The translations under genes and the position numbers were made by a program. Of a stretch of DNA of 64,000 bases, positions 52,486 through 60,279 are shown piece after piece. Origin of the DNA: Sphingomonas sp. HF-S4 (GTDB lineage Bacteria; Pseudomonadota; Alphaproteobacteria; Sphingomonadales; Sphingomonadaceae); assembly GCF_032911445.1 (NCBI RefSeq), contig NZ_JAWJEJ010000001.1, positions 806,001-870,000 on the forward strand, written 5' to 3'. Within the stretch, counting starts at the first letter, position 1. Every line of letters begins with the position of its first letter. The notes beneath the pieces were generated by a model. The model ran no database searches and was not told the origin of the DNA. It saw only the letters and a list, made by a program, of their open reading frames with translations.

Positions 52486-53091
52486 ATGGATGACCAGCAG
52501 CTGCTGCCGAGCCGCGCGGAAATGCGCCGCGAGCACCTGCTCGAAGTGGCTCGTGCGCTGTTCATCACCCACGGTTTTCATCAGACCGGCATGGCGCAGA
52601 TCTCAGCCGCGTCGGGCATCAAGATGGGCCAGATCTACCGCGATTTCGCGAGCAAGGAGGAGATCATCGCCTCGATCTGCGAGCGCGACGTCGCCGACTG
52701 GCTGGAGGAAGAGGTGCTCGCCGCCGCCGTGAAGGTCGGGGACATACCTGCGGTCCGCGACTGGCTCGATCGCTTCCTGCGCAGCGACGAGCCCGTCGAG
52801 CAATGCCGGCTGATGAGCGAGATCGTTGCCGAATCGGGCCGCAGCATCCGGATCGCCGAGTTGAACCGCACGGTCGATCTGCGCGTCCGCGACAGCCTCG
52901 CCGCCGCGCTGGCTGCGATCGCACCAGAGAGCGAGGTTGGCGGCGAGCGCGAGGCACTGGTGGATTTCATCCTCGCACTCGGGCTCGGCATCATGATGCG
53001 CCGCACCTTCGATCCGAACCTCAAGGTCGATCCGCTGTTCGGCTATGTTTCGGCAATCGTCGACCAGCGCATCGAGGCGCTTTCGGCGTGA
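52486..53091 (+). CDS. TetR-family repressor of the RND efflux operon
   Basis: A 201-residue regulator. The N-terminal helix-turn-helix is 'MRREHLLEVARALFITHGFHQTGMAQISAASGIKMGQIYRDFASKEEIIASICERDV' in outline (about 13-70). The C-terminal ligand domain is helical and divergent, as usual. Start ATG at 52486 behind AAGGAA. Divergent from the efflux operon with a near-perfect palindrome between; by analogy with AcrR/MexR-type arrangements it would be released by pump substrates. Confidence 0.92.
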   Translation: MDDQQLLPSRAEMRREHLLEVARALFITHGFHQTGMAQISAASGIKMGQIYRDFASKEEIIASICERDVADWLEEEVLAAAVKVGDIPAVRDWLDRFLRSDEPVEQCRLMSEIVAESGRSIRIAELNRTVDLRVRDSLAAALAAIAPESEVGGEREALVDFILALGLGIMMRRTFDPNLKVDPLFGYVSAIVDQRIEALSA

Positions 53092-53127
53092 CGCGCGCAA
53101 AGGTTCACCCCTGACCAGAGAAATATC

Positions 53128-53742
53128 GTGAAGAAGATCGCCCTTTGTCCCGCCCGAATGGGCCGCCCCCGCGAGTTCGACGTGGAACGCGCGCTCGACG
53201 CGGCGATGCGGGTGTTCTGGACCAAGGGCTATGAAGGCACGACGCTCACAGACCTGACCGACGCCACCGGCGTCTCGCGACCGAGCCTCTATTCGGCGTT
53301 CGGCAACAAGGAGGCGCTCTTCAAGAAAGCGCTCGATCGCTATGCGCGCGAGAAACTGGCCTTCATTGATCGTGCGATCGAGGCGCCCACTGCGCGCGAA
53401 GTCGCGGAAGACCTGCTCCACGGGATGCTCGACAGGCTGGCCGACGAGCGCGATCCCAAGGGGTGCATGGGCGTCATCAACTCGGTCGCGTGCGGCGACG
53501 AGGCCGAGCCGATCCGCGCGGACATATTGGCGCGCACCCTTGCGATCAAGGCGGCGTTGATTGCGCGTTTCGAGCGCGCGCGGGAGGAAGGCGACCTTCC
53601 CGAGCAGGTCGAGCCGGCCGCGATCACGACCTATCTGATGGCGATATTGCAGGGCATGGCGCTGCAATCGGGCAATGGCGCCCCAACCGAGGAATTGGGC
53701 TCGCTGGTGACCAGCAGCCTTGCGCTGTGGCCGAAGGCGTAA
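53128..53742 (+). CDS. Second TetR-family regulator
   Basis: A 204-residue regulator with the helix-turn-helix 'GRPREFDVERALDAAMRVFWTKGYEGTTLTDLTDATGVSRPSLYSAFGNKEALFKKALDRY' in outline. This N-terminus is typical of the subfamily that often controls nearby reductases or oxidoreductases. Start is GTG at 53128; many relatives begin at the Met-Gly-Arg-Pro position (ATG 53158), which lacks a ribosome site here. It follows the first TetR by 36 bp in the same direction. Its target is unknown. Confidence 0.88.
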   Translation: MKKIALCPARMGRPREFDVERALDAAMRVFWTKGYEGTTLTDLTDATGVSRPSLYSAFGNKEALFKKALDRYAREKLAFIDRAIEAPTAREVAEDLLHGMLDRLADERDPKGCMGVINSVACGDEAEPIRADILARTLAIKAALIARFERAREEGDLPEQVEPAAITTYLMAILQGMALQSGNGAPTEELGSLVTSSLALWPKA

Positions 53743-53826
53743 ACGGGAGCATCCTGCGTCGCCTTGCGTTCGTGGCCAATTGCGCCGCGATCGGATATCG
53801 GCGGCGGGGAAGGAATTGGATGCGCC

Positions 53827-54411
53827 ATGCGTGAACTAGCCCAAGTGCCGACGTTGCTTTCGTGCGGGCTTCTCGCCGCCCTGTGCGCGGCCGTGCCTGC
53901 GTCTGCCCAGGGCTATTCTGCGCGAGAGGTCGGCGGCTGGACGGTGGCGGCGAGTCGGGATGGCGAAGGCTGCTTCCTGACCCGGACCTATGCTGGTGCC
54001 GGCGGGACTACGTTGCTGCTCGGGCTCGACCGCGACGGCAGCAACCATCTCACGCTGCTCAACGCCAATTGGTCGATCAAGCCGAAGGAGCGGTGGAAGC
54101 TGACCTTCAAGCTCTCCTCGGGCGGCTATGCCGACCACGCGGTCGTCGGGATGGCATCGGATGGGAAAAAGGGGTTCGTCACCAGCTTCGACGCCAAGTT
54201 TCCCGCCCATTTCGCCGCGTCGAAGGCGATCCATATTTATCGCGGCGACGTGCCGGTCGAGCAATTGGGTCTTGCGGGAAGCGGTGCGGCCGTGGCCGAG
54301 CTTAAGAATTGCGTCGGCGTGGTCGGTAGCGCCGCGCCCGAAATGCGACGTTCCGACCGGATTCCCAAGGATCCCTTCGCCCCCGAATCCAGGCGCAAAT
54401 CCAGAGACTAA
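53827..54411 (+). CDS. Secreted protein of unknown function
   Basis: A 194-residue product with signal peptide (about 1-27, ending PASAQ). The mature part has two Cys ('DGEGCFLTRTYAGAGGTTLLLGLDRDGSNHLTLLNANWSIKP' and 'ELKNCVGVV') that could form a disulfide, and the layout of a small beta-rich domain. The general look is that of IalB-like secreted proteins of alphaproteobacteria, but I cannot assign it firmly. The tail is charged (SDRIPKDPFAPESRRKSRD). Start ATG at 53827 follows GGAAGGAATTGG. No obvious operon partner. Confidence 0.75.
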   Translation: MRELAQVPTLLSCGLLAALCAAVPASAQGYSAREVGGWTVAASRDGEGCFLTRTYAGAGGTTLLLGLDRDGSNHLTLLNANWSIKPKERWKLTFKLSSGGYADHAVVGMASDGKKGFVTSFDAKFPAHFAASKAIHIYRGDVPVEQLGLAGSGAAVAELKNCVGVVGSAAPEMRRSDRIPKDPFAPESRRKSRD

Positions 54412-54465
54412 GAGGCTTTCTGGGTCTTTAGCCATCCACTCGCCGGAGAAGAAGCACAGCCGGAC

Positions 54466-54479
54466 ACAATCCGGATTGT
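54466..54479. promoter_or_regulatory. Perfect 14-bp palindrome upstream of lipoprotein gene
   Basis: ACAATCC/GGATTGT is a perfect palindrome 59 bp before the lipoprotein start. It overlaps a CCGGA-CACAA-TCCGG stem. It could be a regulator site; symmetry is the only support. Confidence 0.3.
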
Positions 54480-54537
54480 TGGAACCTCAAGGCTGAGCTT
54501 GGGTTGTTGCGCTTGGTTAATTAATGAAGGCAACACC

Positions 54538-54843
54538 ATGTCGCGTATCCCGAGTAAGCTTATCCCCGTTGTAATCCTGGTCGGCGCCGTCGGCCTGGGA
54601 GGTTGTGCGTCCAAATCCTATGTGCGCGAGCAGATCGCGCCCGTGAGCCAGCGCGTCGATGCGCTCGAAACGCGGCTGCAGGAGACCGACAACACCGCCA
54701 AGTCGGCGCTCGCCGAGGCACAGGCCGCATCCGGCCAGGCGCAGCAGAACGGCCAGCGGCTCGACCAGATCAACGGCCGCGTCGACGGCGTCGAGCAGCG
54801 GCTCCAGGCGGCCGAGCAGCGTGGCAAGCGCCCGCGCCACTGA
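54538..54843 (+). CDS. Small Lpp-like coiled-coil lipoprotein
   Basis: A 101-residue lipoprotein. The signal sequence ends in lipobox LGGC (Cys23), then KSYVREQIAPVSQRVDALETRLQETDNTAKSALAEAQAASGQAQQNGQRLDQINGRV in outline, an Ala/Gln-rich helix with heptad spacing. The end is basic (AEQRGKRPRH). It resembles Lpp/alanine-zipper lipoproteins that bridge the outer membrane and cell wall. Start ATG at 54538 behind GAAGGC. The L,D-transpeptidase gene begins 81 bp downstream; such enzymes attach Lpp-type proteins to peptidoglycan, so a functional link is possible (inference). Confidence 0.82.
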   Translation: MSRIPSKLIPVVILVGAVGLGGCASKSYVREQIAPVSQRVDALETRLQETDNTAKSALAEAQAASGQAQQNGQRLDQINGRVDGVEQRLQAAEQRGKRPRH

Positions 54844-54924
54844 GGCTGCGCTTCCCCATATTGCTGATTCCCCAGGTGCCCGCGTCGACGCGCGGGCACC
54901 ATAGCCTGTCGAGCGCGTGAACCG

Positions 54925-55569
54925 ATGACCAACCTGCTTCCCGCGCTCGCCGGGCTCGTCGCCGTTTCGATGGCGGGACATGCCGCAGCGCAGCCCAAGC
55001 CTGAGGCCTCGGCCGCGACCCGGCAGGTGGCGGACTGGATCGCCGCCTCGGGCGACAATCGCGCTTTGCCCTATATCATCATCGACAAGGCCAACGCCGC
55101 GCTGTTCCTGTTCGACCGGAAAGGCAAGCCGCTCGGCGAGGCGCCGGTGCTGATCGGAATCGCGCCGGGGGACGAGGCGAGCCCAGGCGTCGGCAGCAAG
55201 AAGCTCGCAGAGATCGGTCCGGCCGAGAAGACCACGCCGGCCGGGCGCTTCCTGGCAAAGTACGGGCTGGCCGCAGGCAAGCAGAAAGTGCTGTGGGTCG
55301 ATTACGCCACCTCGGTGGCGATCCATCCGATCCCCAAGGATGCCAGCGCCAAGGAGCGCCGTCGCCAGCGGATGCTCTCGGCCACTCCGGACGACAACCG
55401 CATTACCTTCGGGTGTATCAACGTGCCCGTGGCGCTCTATACCAAGACCGTGCGGCCGCTGTTCCAGAAGAAGGGTGGGTATGTGTATATCCTGCCCGAC
55501 ACCAAGCCGATCGAGGAGGTTTTCCCGCGGCTTCGTGTCCACGCTCTCACCGGCGCAAGTCCGAGCTAG
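54925..55569 (+). CDS. L,D-transpeptidase (YkuD-type)
   Basis: A 214-residue exported enzyme with signal peptide (about 1-22, ending GHAAAQ). The YkuD domain starts at 'PYIIIDKANAALFLFDRKGKPLGEAPVLIGIAPGDE'. The catalytic segment is 'ITFGCINVP', where the usual SHGC is replaced by TFGC, so the conserved His before Gly is Phe while the Cys is kept; an upstream His in 'VAIHPIP' is present. It would cross-link peptidoglycan or attach lipoproteins. Its stop overlaps the convergent MFS stop (CTAG). Confidence 0.85.
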   Translation: MTNLLPALAGLVAVSMAGHAAAQPKPEASAATRQVADWIAASGDNRALPYIIIDKANAALFLFDRKGKPLGEAPVLIGIAPGDEASPGVGSKKLAEIGPAEKTTPAGRFLAKYGLAAGKQKVLWVDYATSVAIHPIPKDASAKERRRQRMLSATPDDNRITFGCINVPVALYTKTVRPLFQKKGGYVYILPDTKPIEEVFPRLRVHALTGASPS

Positions 55570-56768
55570 CCGGGACTGGTTTCGGTCCGATAGGGGCCGA
55601 GGGTCACGATCAGCGTCACCACCGCGAGCAGCAGCATGGCCGAGGCGATCAGCGCGGCGTCGTAGCTTCCGCTGTGGTCGACCGACCAGCCGAACAGCAT
55701 CGGTCCGCAGCCTGCCCCAAGGCAAAACAGCCCCAGCGTCACGCCATAGGTTGCGCCGTAATTCTCGATACGGGCGTAGCGGCTGGTGAAATAAGCGAGC
55801 ATATCGACTTCGGCGCCCGCGGCGAGACCAAGCAGCAGCGCGGCCGGGACCACCGGTCCGTCGAGCCACAATAGCAGCGCGCTGACCACCGGCGAGAGCA
55901 GGAACAGCCCGGCGACGTACGGCGCGTGGCACCGGTCGAACAGATAGCCGACCACGACACGGGCGAAGAGCACGGCGATGCCGATCACCGCGGCAGCCTG
56001 CGCGGCGGTGGCCAGCGGCATGCCGCGATCGACGAGCAAGGGGACAAGGTGGATGATCAGCCCCGCGACGATCGCGCCGAGCAGGATCGCGACGACCTGG
56101 AGGATGATCGTCTGGCGATTGGCCTCGAAGCGGCGCCGCGCCGGTGCCGCGCCCACGACCCGCGCGGGGCGGTCGCGCGGCATCAGCAAGCTCACCGGCA
56201 GCCCGACCAGCGCGGTCACCGCAGCGATGACGAACACGGCGGTCCGCCAGCCATAGGTGACAAATACCGGGCCGAGCAGCGCGGGGGCAAGGATCGCGGC
56301 GGTGCCGGTGCCGAGCAGCATCACCCCGAGCGCGAGCCCGCGCGCGCTGTCGAACCGCGTGGTGACGACGCGCGCCCACACCGCCGGAGTGGTGCCGCAT
56401 CCGGCGACCGAGACGAGGAACCATAGCGCATACCAGCCCGGGATCGACGGCCCCGCCTGCGATAGGGCGACCAGCGCGAGCGGCGTGGCGACGTAGCTGG
56501 CGATGGCGATGCTGCGCACCCCGATCCGGTCGGCGAGCAGCCCGACCAGCGGCGCCGAGGCGAAGATGCCGAATTGCTGGAAGGTCGCGGCGCCGGAAAC
56601 CGCCGCGCGGCTCCAGCCGAACTCGTCCTGGAGCGGCTTCACGAACAGCCCGAGCGAATAGAAGCCGATCCCCATCATCCCGACGCTGATCGCCAGCGCC
56701 GCGGCAAGTGTTGCGGGCCAGCCCTTGGCGAATTCGCGCCGTGCTGCCCCCGAAATCAGGACTGACAT
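55566..56768 (-). CDS. MFS transporter of the catabolic cluster
   Basis: A 400-residue permease with 12 predicted membrane segments. MFS motif A-like 'GLLADRIGVRSIAIASY' follows TM2, and a second-half version 'VGYLFDRCHAPYVAG' is visible. Similar to the OFA/monocarboxylate-type MFS group. Start ATG at 56768 overlaps the end of the deacetylase-fold gene by 13 bp. Last gene of a five-gene minus-strand operon. The likely role is uptake of the compound degraded by the encoded enzymes. Confidence 0.88.
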   Translation of the reverse strand: MSVLISGAARREFAKGWPATLAAALAISVGMMGIGFYSLGLFVKPLQDEFGWSRAAVSGAATFQQFGIFASAPLVGLLADRIGVRSIAIASYVATPLALVALSQAGPSIPGWYALWFLVSVAGCGTTPAVWARVVTTRFDSARGLALGVMLLGTGTAAILAPALLGPVFVTYGWRTAVFVIAAVTALVGLPVSLLMPRDRPARVVGAAPARRRFEANRQTIILQVVAILLGAIVAGLIIHLVPLLVDRGMPLATAAQAAAVIGIAVLFARVVVGYLFDRCHAPYVAGLFLLSPVVSALLLWLDGPVVPAALLLGLAAGAEVDMLAYFTSRYARIENYGATYGVTLGLFCLGAGCGPMLFGWSVDHSGSYDAALIASAMLLLAVVTLIVTLGPYRTETSPG

Positions 56769-57667
56769 GCCGCGTCGACGAGATCGCTGCCGGTGGCGAA
56801 CCAATGGTCGGGCTGGTCCTTGAACCAGGCCAACAGCCGCTCGAACGCATCGATGCGATAGGGCAGGCCCATGATGTAGGGCGTCAGGTGCAGCGGCAGC
56901 ATCCGGCCGCCATAGTTCTGTGCCTCGCCCGAGAGCCAGCGATAGGCATCCTGCATCTGCTCGGCATAGCTGTCGACCGATTGCTGCTGCACGGTCAGGA
57001 TCTGGCGGTCGGAAAGCTCGTGGTTGAGCGGCAGGTTTACGATCTGGCCTGCCTCGGTGCGGAACCCGACGGGCAACTCGTCATGGCTCCAGTCGCACAT
57101 ATAGGCCAGCCCTGCTTCGGCGAGCAGTCTTGGCGTCGCGAAGCTCTGCGAGCGTGCGATCGACAGCCAGCCCCGCGGGCGCTTGCCGGTGGCGTGCTTG
57201 ATCGCCTCGATCGAGGCATGGATCAGTGCGCGCTCATCGGCTTCGGGCAAGGTGCTCGCGATCGTGCCGTTCATGTCGGTCGAGTGCGCGACGATCTCGT
57301 GCCCGCCGCGGACGATATCGGCGATCAGTTCGGGATAGCGTTCGGCGATCGCGCCGTTGCATGCGATCGTCACTCGCGCGCCGACCTTCTCGAAGGCGTC
57401 GAGCAGGCGATAGAAGCCGACGCGCGTGCCATATTCGCGCGCGGTATAGTGGCGGAAGTCGGGATAGGCGGTCTGCATGTGCCCCGGCGCGCGGAACGGC
57501 GCGTCGGAGGGCAGGATCGGGAACCATTCGAGGCTGATCACCGGCCAAATCGCCACGCCGGTCCAGGGCGCGGGCGGGCGATCGAACATGTTGGACCAGT
57601 CGTACAGATCGTGGTCCATCCCGCGGCGACGCAGCGGATACTCGGTGTAGCTGGGATCGACGCTCAT
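56756..57667 (-). CDS. Polysaccharide-deacetylase-fold hydrolase, PuuE-like (copy 2)
   Basis: A 303-residue NodB/PuuE-type hydrolase. Features include 'WTGVAIWPVISLEWFPIL', 'YGTRVGFYRLLDAFEKVGARVTIACNGAIAERYPELIADIVRGGHEIVAHSTDMNG' and 'GWLSIARSQSFATPRLLAEAGLAYMCDWSHDELPVGF'. This fold includes PuuE allantoinases and some cyclic-imide hydrolases, which open cyclic amides. The window encodes a related protein directly upstream (ATGA overlap); the pair may form a hetero-oligomer or act on two substrates. Exact substrate unknown. Confidence 0.82.
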   Translation of the reverse strand: MSVDPSYTEYPLRRRGMDHDLYDWSNMFDRPPAPWTGVAIWPVISLEWFPILPSDAPFRAPGHMQTAYPDFRHYTAREYGTRVGFYRLLDAFEKVGARVTIACNGAIAERYPELIADIVRGGHEIVAHSTDMNGTIASTLPEADERALIHASIEAIKHATGKRPRGWLSIARSQSFATPRLLAEAGLAYMCDWSHDELPVGFRTEAGQIVNLPLNHELSDRQILTVQQQSVDSYAEQMQDAYRWLSGEAQNYGGRMLPLHLTPYIMGLPYRIDAFERLLAWFKDQPDHWFATGSDLVDAACQS

Positions 57668-58557
57668 GCGGCGGCTCCCGGCACTTGCGCGCGATAGGCG
57701 TCGACAATCTCGCCGGCGCGGGCGATCCAGGCGCGGCCATCGGCGACGATGTGGCGCAGCACTTCCTCGAACGGGCCGATGCGATGCGGCTGGCCGATCA
57801 GGTAGGAATGGAGCGGGATGCACATCACCGTACCCGACTGCGCGCCTTCTGCCGCGAGCCGCTCATACTGGCGGATCAGCGTGTCGGCGTATTCGCGCGG
57901 GCTCATATTATAGACGAAGAAGCCGTAATGGTCGTTGACCTCGAGGCTGTAGGGGATCGCGGTGAGCGAACCACCGGCGACGTTAACCTGCGTCGGCTGG
58001 TCGTCGTGATAGAGGTCGCAGGTATAGTCGAAGCCATATTCGGCGAGCAGGTCGAGCGTGCGCGGCGTGTGGGTCAGCGCGGGGGCGAGCCAGCCGCGGA
58101 TGCGCTGGCCGGTGGCGCGCTGGACGGTGGCGATGCTGTCCTCGATGATCGCGCGCTCCTGCGCCTCGTCCATCCCATAGCTGTAGCGCGTGTTGTAGAT
58201 GCCATGGCTGAAGAATTCCCAGCCGCGTTGCCGCGCATCCTCGACCACCTCCGGGATATGGTCGCACAAGGCGACCGAGAGGCTGACCGATCCGGGGAAG
58301 CCGTGCCGGGTCATCGCCTCGGCCATCCGCCAATGGCCGACACGATTGGCGTGGTCGCGGTGGCTGTAGCCGACCACGTCGGGGTGCGGCTTCGCCCAGC
58401 TTTTCCGCATCGGATTGGCGGGCGGATCGAGTTCGTAATATTCGAGGTTGGGCGCCACCCAGACGGCGACGGTCTTGCCGTCGGGCCATTCGATCTTCGG
58501 CCGGCCCCGATAGGGCAGGAAGTCGTAGAGCCCGGGATCCGCCTCGCCCTCGCGCAT
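57664..58557 (-). CDS. Polysaccharide-deacetylase-fold hydrolase, PuuE-like (copy 1)
   Basis: A 297-residue member of the same family. Features: 'KTVAVWVAPNLEYYELDPPAN', 'RDHANRVGHWRMAEAMTRHGFPGSVSLSVALCDHIPEVVEDARQRGWEFFSHGIYNTRYSYGMDEAQER' and 'GFDYTCDLYHDDQPTQV'. The 'D...H' and 'W.F.SHG' segments correspond to the active-site region. ATG at 58557 shares one base with the isochorismatase stop (TAATG), so the genes are tightly coupled. Together with the amidase upstream this suggests ring opening of a cyclic amide or imide. Confidence 0.85.
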   Translation of the reverse strand: MREGEADPGLYDFLPYRGRPKIEWPDGKTVAVWVAPNLEYYELDPPANPMRKSWAKPHPDVVGYSHRDHANRVGHWRMAEAMTRHGFPGSVSLSVALCDHIPEVVEDARQRGWEFFSHGIYNTRYSYGMDEAQERAIIEDSIATVQRATGQRIRGWLAPALTHTPRTLDLLAEYGFDYTCDLYHDDQPTQVNVAGGSLTAIPYSLEVNDHYGFFVYNMSPREYADTLIRQYERLAAEGAQSGTVMCIPLHSYLIGQPHRIGPFEEVLRHIVADGRAWIARAGEIVDAYRAQVPGAAA

Positions 58558-59237
58558 TATCGCGCCTCCAGCCAGTCGATCACCGCCTGGACCGGCTCGA
58601 CATCGGCGTATTTGATCAGCAGGTCGGTCAGGTTGGCGAAATGATAGCTCTCATGCTTGTCTGCACAGGTCTCGATCGGGACGATTGTGCGGAAGCCATA
58701 AGAGAGCGCATCGACTGCCGTCGCGCGGACGCAGCCCGAGGTGCTGCCGCCGGTGACCACCACTGTATCGACCTTGTGCCAGCGCAAATACGAATTGAGC
58801 GGGGTCTCGAAGAACGCCGAGGGCATCCGCTTGGTGTATTGCAGGTCGTCGGGCTCGATCTCGCAGCGCGGATCGAAGGCGTGGCGCTCGCTTTCGTAGC
58901 GGATGTTCTGCAGGCTGTCGGGCGTGTCGGTGCGCGTCCCCCAGACGCCCGCGTCGCCGGCATCGTTCTTGTAGGCAACGCGTGACCAGATCACCGGCAT
59001 GTGGCGGGCGCGGGCGAGGCGCGAGATCGTGTTGACGTGCTCGATCTGGCGCGGATCGGTCTCATACGCGGTCTTGAACTTGTCGATCGAGGTATAGGCC
59101 TGCTGGAAGTCGACGTTCACGATTGCCAGCTTCTCGCCGAAGCCGAACTTCTTCCTGGCGGGGCTGGCGAGGACTTCCTCGAACAATTGCCGCGCGGTCT
59201 TGTCCTCGCGGATCATTCGGGTGCCGAGGATCGTCAT
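58557..59237 (-). CDS. Isochorismatase-fold amidohydrolase (maleamate/N-carbamoyl amidase-like)
   Basis: A 226-residue cysteine hydrolase. The catalytic triad can be placed: Asp43 (IVNVDFQQAY), Lys136 (YTKRMPSAFFETPL) and Cys169 (GGSTSGCVRATAVDAL). The sequence is of the N-carbamoylsarcosine amidase / maleamate amidohydrolase branch rather than true isochorismatase. It would hydrolyse a terminal amide to a carboxylate plus ammonia. Start ATG at 59237 overlaps the lyase stop. Its place between ring-opening hydrolases and CoA-ester enzymes fits half-amide cleavage. Confidence 0.88.
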   Translation of the reverse strand: MTILGTRMIREDKTARQLFEEVLASPARKKFGFGEKLAIVNVDFQQAYTSIDKFKTAYETDPRQIEHVNTISRLARARHMPVIWSRVAYKNDAGDAGVWGTRTDTPDSLQNIRYESERHAFDPRCEIEPDDLQYTKRMPSAFFETPLNSYLRWHKVDTVVVTGGSTSGCVRATAVDALSYGFRTIVPIETCADKHESYHFANLTDLLIKYADVEPVQAVIDWLEAR

Positions 59238-60214
59238 GCTGCCTCCGTTTTGCGCGCGCCGGCCGGCTGGAATCCAAGCGGGACGCCGGCATCGGGAAGG
59301 AAGCCGTAAAGCGGTTCGCCGGGCAAATGCTGCGCAAGGATTGACCGCACTGCGGATAGACGCCCGATGTCGATCCCGGTGCGAAGTCCCATCGCCTCGA
59401 GCATGAACACCAGGTCCTCGGTGACGATATTGCCGCTTGCGCCGGGCGCGAACGGGCAACCGCCCAGCCCGCCGAGCGACGAATCGACCGTGGTAAGCCC
59501 GGCATCGAGCGCGGCGAGGACGTTGGCAAGCCCGAGCCCGCGGGTGTTGTGCAAGTGAATACCCTGCACCGCGGCCTCGCCGACGGCGCCGCGCAGCAAT
59601 CCGATCAGCCGCCGGACCGACACCGGATCGGCATAGCCGCTGGTGTCTGCAAGCCCGACTTCGTCGCAGCCCGCAGCCATCAGCGCCTCCGCCAGGCGGA
59701 GGATCTGCGCGTCGGGGATCGCGCCTTCGAGCGTGCAGCCGAACGCGGTCGACAGGCTGCCTTCGAAATGCGGGCGCTCGCCTGCGGGCAGCGCGGCGAT
59801 TGCGGCGGCGATCTCGGCGGCTTCCGCGATCACCTGCTCGTGGGTGCGGCGCAGGTTGCGGAGGCTGTGCGTCTCGGAGACCGAGAGGGGAAGGGTGATC
59901 TTCTGGGCGCCCGCGGCGATCGCATCGCGCGCGCCGCGAGCGTTGGGGACGAGTACTGCGACGGTGAGCCCTGGGATGGTCCGCGCATGCGCGACGACTT
60001 CGGCGGTGCCTTCGAGCTGGGGCAGCAGCTTGGCGGGCACGAAGCTGCCGACTTCGATCTCGCGCACCCCCGCAGCGGCCTCGGCGCTGATCCACGCCTT
60101 CCGGGCCTCGATCGGCATCACTGCCTTGACGTTCTGCAGCCCGTCGCGCGGCCCGACTTCGCTGACCAATATGTCGATCGGGGACGTCAGATCGGGAAAA
60201 CTCGGATCGGCCAT
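59234..60214 (-). CDS. HMG-CoA-lyase-like enzyme
   Basis: A 326-residue TIM-barrel lyase. Catalytic and metal residues of the family are present: Arg23-Asp24 (GPRDGLQN), His220 and His222 (IHLHNTRG), Cys253 (GGCPFAPGASGN) and Glu54 in the 'EVGSFV' strand. The family cleaves 3-hydroxy-3-methylglutaryl-CoA to acetoacetate and acetyl-CoA. Relatives act on citramalyl-CoA or other 3-hydroxyacyl-CoA esters, so substrate is open. Start ATG at 60214 behind GAGGTGG. First gene of the minus-strand catabolic operon and divergent from a CoA transferase. Confidence 0.9.
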   Translation of the reverse strand: MADPSFPDLTSPIDILVSEVGPRDGLQNVKAVMPIEARKAWISAEAAAGVREIEVGSFVPAKLLPQLEGTAEVVAHARTIPGLTVAVLVPNARGARDAIAAGAQKITLPLSVSETHSLRNLRRTHEQVIAEAAEIAAAIAALPAGERPHFEGSLSTAFGCTLEGAIPDAQILRLAEALMAAGCDEVGLADTSGYADPVSVRRLIGLLRGAVGEAAVQGIHLHNTRGLGLANVLAALDAGLTTVDSSLGGLGGCPFAPGASGNIVTEDLVFMLEAMGLRTGIDIGRLSAVRSILAQHLPGEPLYGFLPDAGVPLGFQPAGARKTEAA

Positions 60215-60279
60215 TGCCACCTCACACGGTATTTGTATTAGAAGTAGGTCAATTGATCCCTGCTGTCGAGGTGGTTCCG

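Noticed and set aside
60215..60279. GntR operator between the lyase and CoA transferase genes
   Set aside because: GTATTTGTATTA here and GTATTTGATCC near 62481 look alike, but neither forms a convincing shared palindrome.
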